A DNA stretch of 64,000 nt from Dugong dugon (Eukaryota; Chordata; Mammalia; Sirenia; Dugongidae): positions 5,527,501 through 5,591,500 of the forward strand of contig CM057475.1 in the NCBI GenBank assembly GCA_030035585.1, in the 5' to 3' direction. Shown here piece after piece: positions 14,201 to 26,200 of this stretch. The number at the start of each line of letters is the position of its first letter. The stretch's first letter is position 1. Under the pieces are notes generated by a model. That model ran no database searches. It saw nothing but the letters and a program-made list of their open reading frames with translations, and was not told the origin of the DNA. Made by a program: the position numbers and the translations under genes.

Positions 14201-17200
14201 ATAAAACAATTGGTGCTTCAGAAGCCACTGAATTTTGGAGTGACTTACTCCACAGCAACAGACAGCTGGGACACCTCTTAAGTCACCGGAATTGCTCACA
14301 CTGGGTTTCCTCACACAGTCGCCATCTATCTGACAGTTTCCCACGTGCCACACACTAGCCCAGGTGTTAAAGATACAGGCAGGGAACAAAACGTCCTTGC
14401 CCTCATGGAGTTTATCCTAATTGGGGATAGAGACAACAACCACCACATGAGTAAATAGACAATGTCATATGGTGGTAAGCACTTTGGCAAAAAAACTAAA
14501 CAGAGGCGGGGGATAAGGAGTTCAGTGTGGCATGTGTTGGCTGGCTTGCTACCATGTACAGGGTCTTCAGGGAGGGCCCTCCAGGGACTGGAAGAAGGGA
14601 AGCCGCGAGTCATACAAATTCTGGAAAGTGTTCAAGGCAGGGGGAAGAGATGGACAAGGCCCCGGGTGGGAGTGTCCCTGGTGTGCCTAAGGGACAGCAA
14701 TGGGCCAGTGGGGCTGCCACAAGGTGACAAGGGGGTGTGCTTGAGGGACAGCAGTGGGCCAGTGGGGCTGCCACAAGGTGACAAGGGGTGTGTGCCTGAG
14801 GGATAGCAACAGGCCAGTGGGGCTGCCACAAGGTGACAAGGGGTGTGTGCCTGAAGGACAGCAATGGGCCAGTGGGGCTGCCACAAGGTGACAAAGGGGG
14901 TGTGCTTGAGGGACAGCAATGGGCCAGTGGGGTTGTCACAAGGTGACAAGGGGTGTGCCCGAGAGACAGCAATGGGCCAGCGGGGCTGCCACAAGGTGAC
15001 AAGGGGGGTGTGCCTGAGGGAGAGCAGCGGGCCAGTGTGTCAGCCACATGGTGCTGTACTTGTGTGGCAGGAGGTTGGCTTAACTGGACTGTTAATTCCT
15101 GTCTTCAGAACACTAGCCTTGCAATGAAATGTACATCTCAGAGCTTTCACTTACATTAAGGTAATCCCCCTACTTCCAAAGAGTTACATGTTTATCCTGG
15201 CTATTGCAAAATCTAACCATGAAATCTTAATCTGGAGCCCACAATTTCTTGAAATTATAAGCAAATTTTGGCATGTCCACCTGTTTTTCCGAGGAGGAGA
15301 TTTACTACTTCCCATTACATCTCATACAGGTCTCCAATTCTCTAAAAGGCTAGCCTCAAATTAGTTCTGAAAGATCTAGTCCTGTGGGAGTCAAAAAAAG
15401 CAGTGAGGCTTCTGGGAGTTGGCACTGACCTGCCCAAAATGGCCGAAGCAGTCTGCAAACCAGGGCCAGCCCCCGAACCATTCTCGGGCCACAGCAAGGT
15501 AAAGGGAAAGGTCTTTTATCTCGTGCCAGAATACAGAGGCTACATCCCTGAGCACACTGCCTAGGAAGACTGTCCATGAAGGAGCAGCAAGCTGGCGTCC
15601 ATTCCGGCCCCAGAGCCTCACTGCACTGTGGGCCGACGAACAGCTCACAAGCTGGAGCAGTACCATTTCTCCATCAGAACCAGAGTCCCTTGAAGATTCT
15701 CTCAGGGATGTTTCCTGTGCAAAACCCAACCCCGAGAGGAGAATATTTGCTTCCCAGGAGGTGCACTGGCTTCAAACCCAACAGTGAAAAGTACTGTATA
15801 TATACTGCTTTCTAAGGACCATATGTTCTCAAGAAATTATTTTCAAAGAAAGAAGTATTTAATAAAAAGTCTCGTATCTCACTGAGAAAAACCTGATTCA
15901 AAAATAATTTCAAATATCACACTCACGGACCAATACTCAAAACTAAGAAAAAGTATTCTGTACCTCAGAATCCTCTTCATCCGAAAATAAACTTTTTTGG
16001 GTCTTTGTTTCTGAGATGAGCTTAAGGTGTTTGCTGGAAGGCAGGGTAACCTTTGTTGGAAAAAAAAAGTGAGAGCCAACAAATAACACACTTGGAAATG
16101 AGGGTTTCTCAAGCATTCATTCAGAAAACTCCAAGTCCCTGCTACGGTTAGACCGCATACCATGTGCTGGGGGAACAGAGAAGCTGCGGACCTTGGATGT
16201 ACGTAATATAAATACAAAGGAAAAGCATCATGAGAGAGAATAAAAAACTGGTGTAAGTTAGGAAAGAGGGAAGACGGTTCCTTGAGGAAGCGTGAACCGT
16301 CCTAGGACACAGCCTGGGCACAGGGAGATGCTAAAGCAAGGACGTTCCAGGCAGAGGGAGCCATGTGAGAAAAGCAGGCAAAAGCAGAGGGCGGCAGTGA
16401 CGCATGAGCACCACATGGCGCGCAAGGGGGTGCGCAGTCACAGGCAGAGGGGGAGAGAGGCAGGAGCCAGCCGGCTCTGAGCTGGGACTCAGGAGATGGG
16501 CGGCAGCAGGTCAGGGTTTCACAGCAACGATGTGACAAGCTTTAGGAAGAGAAGGCCGTGAGCTGTGCAGACAGGAGAGGAAGGGACAGCAGCCAGAGTG
16601 CTTAGGGACTGATGGGGACACGTCCCACCGACCAAACACAGGGCAACTTGAACATCAGAAAGAATAATGATGGTAACGGGTTATAATACATGGACTAAAG
16701 AACCCAGGGCCCTACAGTGATGCTGACAAGGGAAGGGCGAGGAGAAAAGCATCTCTCTTCAGAGATTACTCACTCAGCTATGACAGAGGAAACCAGGTAG
16801 CTTTCCAGTGGAGCAATACATTGGGCAACTCTTAACTGAGGGCTCACACTCAGCATCGCCACCGGTGGCAGGAGGGACACACATCCCTCCTGAGGCGATG
16901 TGACAGGGAGCGCGCAGTCTTGCCTCAAGGGCATTCTTGCCTAAAGTGTTTAATACGAATATCATCACAGGAAATAATCAGGCAAATGTGGTATGTGAGA
17001 CATTCTACAAGACAGCGGGCCTGCCGTGAAAAGGAAAGAAATGGTATGGGGGCATTATTCTAGATGAAAAGGAGACTGGAGAGGCAAGCCGGGTCTGTGC
17101 ATAAACAATGCCTGGATCCTGGGATTCTTTAAAATAAAAGGAAAGAGGCTATAAAGGACATTTTTTTGGGCAGGTAGGGATATCAGAATATGACTACATA

Positions 17201-20200
17201 TGAGATTATTTTAAATCAATATTATATTCCTTGGGTGTGATTTTAAAAAGACATCTTTGGGACAACTGCAATCATCTGAATATGGACTAGATGTTAGATT
17301 CTCCTAGAGAATCACTGTTCTTCTCACAGTGATAACAGTATTTTCGTTACGTGGGAGTCTGTAAGGGATGCTTGATGAAGTATTTAGGGGTGAAACCTCA
17401 CAATTACTACAGCGTACTTTCAAATAGTTTAGGAAAAATATACTTAGGTTTAGATAAACGTAACATCTGGCGAAACATTATCTGCTGAATCTGGATGGTA
17501 GTCATTTGGGTGTGCGTTATTACTGTTCTTTCAACTTTCTGTATGTTTGAAGTTTTTCATAATACATTTTAAAGGACACACTACTTCCCTCTGGGTTCCA
17601 GATGAATTGGCAAGATAGCCCGAGTCCACACTCCTATGTCCATCTTTGCTTCCTGCTCACCTTCTTTTCTGCTCTTGCTTTATTTCCATTTGTGTGATTC
17701 ACAGCAGCTTCCGGCAAAGCTGCTGCTTTTTCCTTAAACAGATCTCCTTCATCATCAAAGATATCAGCAGTGGATTTGGCTTTGTCTTTGTCTTTAAAAA
17801 GATATCACAGCATAAAATTATACTAAGGTCAAAAATCTTCCCATGAAATTCAAAGATTAAAAATTCTTCACTCTTAAAGAACAGAAAAGTTATATTATTT
17901 CCTGCTTAGTTACAAAAAAGTGTTAAACGGAACTATACTGCTTATCAGCCCCAACAACAACAACAACAAATTCTTCCCGTGGAATTTTTCCAAGCACAGG
18001 ACAGACAGTGCAGCCATCTGGCTGACACACTTATCCAAGCAGCATCAACCTACTGCTTGGACTTGCTTAACTGGTAGAGACCTACAGAAAGAAGACACTA
18101 TTTAAGAGAGGCACCAAGTCCATTATTCTAGGAGTGTCTCTGAGAAGTAAGGGTTGGCATTTGCCTTTAAAAGTCAGATTATACAGAAGCATATGAAAGC
18201 AAACACTGAAATCTCTCCTGAATTCCATCCCCCAACCCAAACAAGACGATCACTGACAGTCTGGTACAGACGCTAATTCCCCCAGAGGATATACTAAGGC
18301 ATTTACTTTAGTTATTCACAAGTAATTTGAACAATGTGCCTTACAACTTGCTGTTTTCAATTAATGTACCTTGGATGTCTTCCCATACCAGAATATACTG
18401 ACCTTATTCTTTTTAACATGGACCACAAATAATCCTATTGATCACTATTTGGGTAGTTTCCAACCTGTCATGACCATAAGCGTGGCTGCAGTGAACGAGG
18501 CATGCATCATTAAAACAAGGGCACTGACTCATGAGTGTCCCAAGTAAACAGCAGTTGTCTGAGAAAGCGGCGTCAACTCATTTGTGACTCTAAGTCAGTC
18601 CTCAACGATATCCGCAGCACGAATTCTTCTGGCCATGACTACCTTTAGTTTCAGGTCATTTCAGCGTGCAGAGATCTAAGTGTATTTTGCGCTGGCTTGC
18701 ACTCCTTCTGAAACACCTGGGCCTCTTACCTTCTACACCTACCACCGAAAACGAGAGGAAACTCAGGTAGCCTGCTTCTCGGTGCATTCTGGTTCCACCT
18801 ATTCCTTATGAGAAACAGCCCTTCCTCAAGCGTCTGAAAACTGACACCTCGGCGCTCTAGTCTCGTCCTCGGCAGAGGCCCCTGTGGCTCTAAGTCACCT
18901 AGACCCTCACTACTCCAAGTGTGAGCCACAGACCAGCAGCCTCCATGGCACCTGAGAACTACTTAGAAATGCACTCTCAGGCCCTACCCCACAACTACTC
19001 AATCAGAATCACATGCAGATTCGACTGTGCATTAAAGGATAGTGACTTAGAGGAATGACCTCACAAACACACTAACTTAACGTTGAGGGGAGAAAACCCT
19101 GCCATATGAGAAAAAGCCAAGGATACCTGGGCTTTCAGGCAGACAGAAGAGAAGTTGAGGACTGAATGGCTAACATGTAACGTTCTGCTCACATAACTTA
19201 CTAAGGACTGCTAGAAGAAAGTGTGGTTCAAACTTTCTCTGTAATTCCAAAGGTTGCAACGAAAACTCCTGAGCAGAAATTAGAAGGGAACAGACTTCAG
19301 CTCTCTGCAAGGAAGATTATCCTGGTAGTTTCCAAAACAGAAAGATCAGTTCTTAAAATAAGAGACTGACACCCAGGTGAAGATGAGATGGCTCCAGGGC
19401 AGGAACGCGTAAGAGGGGCTCTGCACTGCCAGAGACACAGGACCAGAGAAGCTTCACGTCTTTCTTCAAGTCAGTGTTATTTTTCTAGCTAAATGCTCAG
19501 AAACAGAGGCTGGACCTATACCTGTCTGGGTGTGGGAAGGTTCGCTGTGGGATGCTGCAAAAAAGTCATCATCTTCATCATCGTCATCAAACAGGCCAGT
19601 AGGCGCTGGGAGGTGTGGGCTTTTCCCTGGAGTGGGCTGCTCGGCCTTTGGGGGCTCCTTCAGAGACAGAGCAGAGGTGGCACCAAACACATCAGCGTCC
19701 CCTGTGGATGGAGGAAGAGGACAGCCACAACTGTGAGCCAGTGTGGGCTCTTAAGGAAAAAAAAAAAGCAGCACTTACCAAAAACTTAGTTTCAGTTCAC
19801 TCACAAAGCACATTAACAGGGTCCCATCAGCTCCATCCATTACTGCTACAGAAAGGCCCACAATGGACAATCACCTGGCCATTCCAACTTAAAAAATCCA
19901 AGGCCACTGATTTCTAAAAGGACACGAGCTAACATAAGTGACCAAGTTATGTCCCTAAGCTTTTCAACACCCTCTGAAGCACCTAGACACCTCCTAAGCC
20001 AGTCCTTAGAAGACAGCAATTTTAAAAATGACAAAATACTTAACAGTTTTTAAAAAAATAATCCCAAAGCTGACATACCTAAAAATACAGAGACAGCTCC
20101 TGCTGGGATTCTCTTTCCAGGTTTGGAGGATGAAGGTTCTAAAATGAGAAAGACAGACAAGCATTTCACAAAGAAAGTCACTTCCCTTATTAGGCCCACC

Positions 20201-23200
20201 TTCTGAAATACTTGTATCAAGATACATAGCCAATAGAAGACTTTGTCAATTAATTTTTCCTAAAAAAGCCATTTTAAAATTCTGGACTGCCTTCTCTTCG
20301 ATCGCTGTCAAGACTCCTTTTCTTGTGAGTGAGACAACCTAAGATGTGACTCCATGGAAGATGGCTCTGCCTCTGGTCAGACAACAGCAGGGGCTGGGTG
20401 GGGAGGCTAAAGAAGGTGCAGAGCACACATGGGGGAGGCAGGGGCACAACAGCCAGGCTCCTAAAATAGTTCTAACTCTACTCATTCCGCTTGGATGAGA
20501 ATAACCAAATAGAAAAGAACAGCAGAAAATCTGAGACGTCATAAAAGCCCAGACACTAATAGCAAGGGAAACCAGGCAAGTTGCTGGCAAGATGCCAAGC
20601 AGCGGAGCGCAGAAAAGGCCTGACAGTTGAGTCTGCCGCAGCACTGCAAGCATAACAACGAGCACCTTCAAAAGTGGTCCAAACCCTGACGATGTGTGGC
20701 CTGGGGATGCTGACTCCCTCAAAGTCACTAATTCCCAATTCCCAACAACCACCACAAACCTAAGTGATAAACTTCAGAGCTAGTGGAATAAAATCTTTAG
20801 AGATTTTTTTTTTAATTTGTATTGTTGAAAAACTTCAGACGATTTTAATGCATATCTAGTGCTATGGACTGAACTGCGTCCCCCCAAAAAGAGATCTGAA
20901 GTCCTAACCCCTGTACCTATGAACGTGGCCTCGTTTGGAAATAGGGACTTCTGTTTGTTCTCAGTTAAATGAGGTGACACTAGGGTAGGGTGCGTCCTCA
21001 TCGTAATCCCTCCTGAGTGGTGTCTTAAGAAAGGCGGGAAGAGACACAGAAACAGTCCCACACAGGGGAAGACAGCACATGCGTCTACAAGCAGCAAAGG
21101 GAGGCCGAGAACGGCCAGGACACCCAGGGACTAGGAGAGGGCATGGCAAGCTCCTCTCCCAAAGACGCCAGGAGGAACTGACACAGTGAGAACCTGATCT
21201 GGACGTCTACAAGCAGCAAAGGGAGGCCGAGAACGGCCAGGACACCCAGGGACTAGGAGAGGGCATGGCAAGCTCCTCTCTCAAAGACGCCAGGAGGAAC
21301 TGACACAGTGAGAACCTGATCTGGACGTCTACAAGCAGCAAAGGGAGGCCGAGAACGGCCAGGACACCCAGGGACTAGGAGAGGGCATGGCGAGCTCCTC
21401 TCCCAAAGACGCCAGGAGGAACTGACACAGTGAGAACCTGATCTGGACGTCTACAAGCAGCAAAGGGGGGCCGAGAACGGCCAGGACACCCCAGGGACTA
21501 GGAGAGGGCATGGCGAGCTCCTCTCCCAAAGACACCAGGAGGAACTGACACAGTGAGAACCTGATCTGGACGTCTACAAGCAGCAAAGGGACGCCGAGAA
21601 CGGCCAGGACACCCAGGGGACTAGGAGAGGGCATGGCGAGCTCCTCTCCCAAAGACGCCAGGAGGAACTGACACAGTGAGAACCTGATCTGGACATCTAG
21701 CCTCCAGCACTGTAAGAAAATAAATCTCGGTTCTTTAAAGCCGCCTGCTTCATGGCATTTGCTATGGCAGCCGTGTCACTAAGACCCAGACTGGGGAACT
21801 ACCATGTCCACTCTACGTGCAGGCTTCAGAAACGTTTCTCTGCATTAAACCTGATTAATTTCAAAACATCGTCCACACTGCTATCAGTATGCCTTTCCCG
21901 TCAGGCTTTTTCTCCATTCTTCCTAACAAGGAGGCAAAACTGTGATGCGGTTTTACAGATGCAACTTTTTGTTTTTTCCAAAACATGAATTAGTGAAAAT
22001 GAACAGCTTTTAACCAGATCAAGGAAAACAAACAACAGCTTCCTGCCTAGCAAAGAAACAAATAACTTCAAATGTTACATCTCCTAATGGGAAAGACTCA
22101 CTTTGAATGGGGCACACCACACGGCAGAATCAGCCCCAATCCATGCTCACCTTCATGAACACAGGCAGGGGCCTCCCAGTCCTTAGGGGCTTCCTTGAAG
22201 AGGTCGCTCTGTTAAAACAAGGTATACGACACAGAATTCACAAGAGCACAGAAAACATAACTGTAGTTGGGGAGCTCTAAAGGGAAGTACCCTATAAAGT
22301 TTAAAGTTACCTATTTACTGTTCTGGAGCCCTGGTGGGACAGTAGTTAAGTATTCAGCTGTTAACCAAAAGGTCAGCAGTTCAAATCTGCTCCTTGGAAA
22401 CCCTATGGGGCAATTCTACTCTGTCCTGTAGAGTCGCTATGAGTCAGAATCAACTCAACAGCAAAGGGTCATTTACTGTTCTGCCAAAAAATCAGTTAGC
22501 TCCTAAATGAAGACAAGGGCACAGTTAGACCCTCAAACAATGTAAGACCATCCACGATATCAACCAGGGAGAACAGAAAAAATAAGGAATAATGTCCTAA
22601 TCAGGTAAATTATTAACAGTTTAACATCCTCTCCACACCTAACAAACGACATCAGAATACAGTTTTTACTAACTCTGAAATTCTTACTTCAAAAAGTCCC
22701 AAAATAAGACAGTAAAAGCAACTTCCAACTAAGAAACCATATCTTCCCCACCAAAAGAAAAAGTGTAATTCTTCTTTGCGACATCCCTGACACCACAGTG
22801 GTGGGGTGACATCCCCTAACACCACAGCCGTGGGGGGACATCCCTGACACCACAGCTGTGGGGGGACATCCCTGACACCACAGCTGTGGGGGGACATCCC
22901 TGATACCACAGCTGTTGGGGGACATCCCTGACACCACAGCCGTGGGGATCATCACTGAGGACACAGCCGTGGAGAGCATCGAGGACACAGCCGTGGAGAG
23001 CATCGAGGACACAGCCGTGGGGAGCATCGAGGACACAGCCGTGGGGCGCATCACTGAGGACACAGCCGTGGGGAGCATCACTGAGGACAAAGCCGTGGGG
23101 AGCATCACTGAAGACACAGCCGTGGGGAGCATCACTGAGGACACAGCCGTGGGGAGCCTCACTGAGGACAAAGCCGTGGGGAGCATCACTGATGACACGG

Positions 23201-26200
23201 CCGTGGGGAGCATCACTGAGGACACGGCCGTGGGGAGCATCACTGAGGACACGGCCGTGGGGAGCATCACTGAGGACAAAGCCGTGGGGAGCATCACTGA
23301 GGACAAAGCCGTGGGGAGCATCACTGAGGACAAAGCCGTGGGGAGCATCGAGGACACAGCCGTGGGGAGCATCACTGAGGACAGAGCCGTGGGGCGCATC
23401 AGTGAGGACAGAGCCGTGGGGCGCATCAGTGAGGACACAGCCGTGGGGAGCATCAGTGAGGACACAGCCGTGGGGAGCATCACTGAGGACACAGCCACGG
23501 GGAGCATCACTGAGGACACGGCCACGGGGAGCATCACTGAGGACACGGCCGTGGGGAGCATCACTGAGGACACGGCCGTGGGAAGCATCGAGGACACAGC
23601 CATGGGGAGCATCACTGAGGACAAAGCCGTGGGGAGCATCACTGAGGACACGGCCGTGGGGAGCATCGAGGACACAGCCATGGGGAGCATCACTGAGGAC
23701 AAAGCCGTGGGGAGCATCACTGAGGACAAAGCCGTGGGGAGCATCACTGAGGACAAAGCCGTGGGGAGCATCACTGAGGACAAAGCCGTGGGGAGCATCG
23801 AGGACACAGCCATGGGGAGCATCACTGAGGACACAGCCGTGGACAGCATCACTGAGGACAAAGCCGTGGGGAGCATCGAGGACACAGCCGTGGGGAGCAT
23901 CACTGAGGACACAGCCGTGGGGAGCATCACTGAGGACAGAGCTGTGGGGCACATCAGTGAGGACACAGCCACGGGGAGCATCACTGAGGACACAGCCGTG
24001 GGGAGCATCACTGAGGACACAGCCGTGGGGAGCATCACTGAGGACACAGCTGTGGGGAGCATCACTGAGGACACAGCCGTGGAGAGCATCATTGAGGACA
24101 CCATGGGGAGCATCACTGATGACACAGCCATGGGGAGCATCACTGAGGACACAGCCGTGGGGAGCATCACTGAGGACACAGCCATGGGGAGCATCACTGA
24201 TACCACAGCCGTGGGGAGCATCACTGATACCACAGCCATGGGGAGGATCACTGATACCACAGCCATGGGGAGCATCACTGAGGACACAGCCGTGGGGAGC
24301 ATCACTGAGGACACAGCCGTGGGGAGCATCACTGAGGACACAGCCGTGGGGAGCATCACTGAGGACACAGCCGTGGGGAGCATCACTGAGGACACAGCCT
24401 TGGGGAGCATCACTGAGGACACAGCTGTGGGGAGCATCACTGAGGACCACTGACTCACCTCATCCTCCTCATCATCAAAAAGTCCCTTCCCTCCACTGAA
24501 CAGACCTCCCCTGGAGCCAAAAGGGGAGAAGTCTTCATCGGTCAGCTTAGGGGGTGCAAATAAGTTATCTTCTTCATCTAGAGAAACAGAAAACAGTGTT
24601 TTGCAGGTAGAGTTACAGACGAGTTTGGAACTGAAATTTCAGATGTTAGCCTCTACAACAACTTCTCCAAAACTGACATGCAATTTATTTAAGCACATTT
24701 AACAAGAAGTACTTAAGGGCATTCTGCTGAATTTCAAACAAAATCCATTAAAAAGACCCACTGAGTCCCTGAAAAGGCCCTCCAGTCTGTTAAAGTCTGG
24801 AGCGGGCAGCCTCTGCATCTAGATTTATGTTTTTTGCATCACGTAAAAGCATTCAGTTATCACATTCAAGACCCATCTTACTGAGAATTAGAGGGAAGAA
24901 AGGAGAAACTGAACAGAGAGATCTTCAGATTGACACAGTCAGGAGTGGGAATATAAAGTACTTTCCTAGCTTAATGGGGGCAGTCGTGGTTCACTGGTGG
25001 AATTCTTGCCTTCCATGTGGGAGACCCAAGTTCAATTCCTAGCCAATGCACCTCATGCACAGACACCACCTGTCTGACAATGGAGGCTTGCATGTTGCTA
25101 TGATGCTCAACAGGTTTCAGTGGAGCTTCCAGACTAAGACAGGCTAGGAAGAAAGGCCTGCAATCTACTTCCAAAAAAAATTAGCCAATGAAAACCCTAT
25201 GGATCACTATGGTCCAATCCACAACCCATCACAGAGATGGCACAGGACTGAGCAGCAATTAGGTCCACTGTACATGGGGTTGCCATGAGACAGGGGCCAA
25301 CTCAACAGCAGCTAACGACCACTAGCTTAATATGAAAGAACCTGATATACTATATTGAAAAAAACACTAGAGATCCCTAGATAACTTCTACAGAATTCTA
25401 GAAAGACAGGTAATGATCTCTAAAAATTTAACCATTTAAATTTTTACAGGCATTTATACCCCACGCCCCCTCCCTCTCTGCTCCCTTGAAGTCAGCTTTC
25501 AGACGCTCTGAAAAAGCGAATGGAGACCAACCTCCTTCGTCAGCCTTCAAAGGGGCATGTCACAGAACTCTGGTAGCAATGTTCCGGAGTTGAGGCTCCT
25601 AAAACAACAGAACTGAGGGAAAAGGCCTACCGTCTGAAGGCGCTCTCCTTTCCTTCTCTTTGAATGTCTTCCTGGGTTTTGCATCCCCTGAGGATAAGGC
25701 TAAAAGATATTTCACAGCTTTAAACCGTTACTCACGCCACTCCTAGCAAACAACTACTAACTCTTTACATGTCTGTCTGCCACTCTCATTACTCATGAGC
25801 TGAGAATAAGACATCCACCTTGCATTTCAGCTCCATGGAGTGCTTCACTCTGCGCTGCATACCTAGCAGGCACTCCAGAGTGCCTCCTTCAAGGCAGCAG
25901 GCTTCACCTCACACGTCAGGACCACATGTGCTGTAGGAACCTACTTCACCTCACACGCCACGGTCACATGCGCAACAGGAACGTACTTCACCTCACGCTA
26001 GGGTCACGTGCACAGCAGGAACGTACTTCACCTCACATGCCAGGGTCACATGCACAGCAGGAATGTACTTGCTGAGAAACTTATTTTCCCCACCTTGACA
26101 ACTGACTAGAATATACTGTATACAATTTTTTTTAAATTCAAAATATAGGACAAGAGTGAATATTAAGCCAGGGATTCTTGGGTTCACGGTGTACCTCTGG

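Noticed and set aside
14610..15127. Repetitive open frames of up to 145 codons
   Set aside because: They are translations of the 55-bp minisatellite.
22778..24452. Regular short direct repeats, like a CRISPR array, and open frames over 400 codons on both strands
   Set aside because: Units abut with no unique spacers, the context is a mammalian intron, and frames stay open only because unit lengths divide by three.
24976..25050. tRNA-Gly gene
   Set aside because: Head is diverged, followed by a SINE body and flanked by target duplications; a SINE, not a working tRNA gene. The same holds for 57054-57104.
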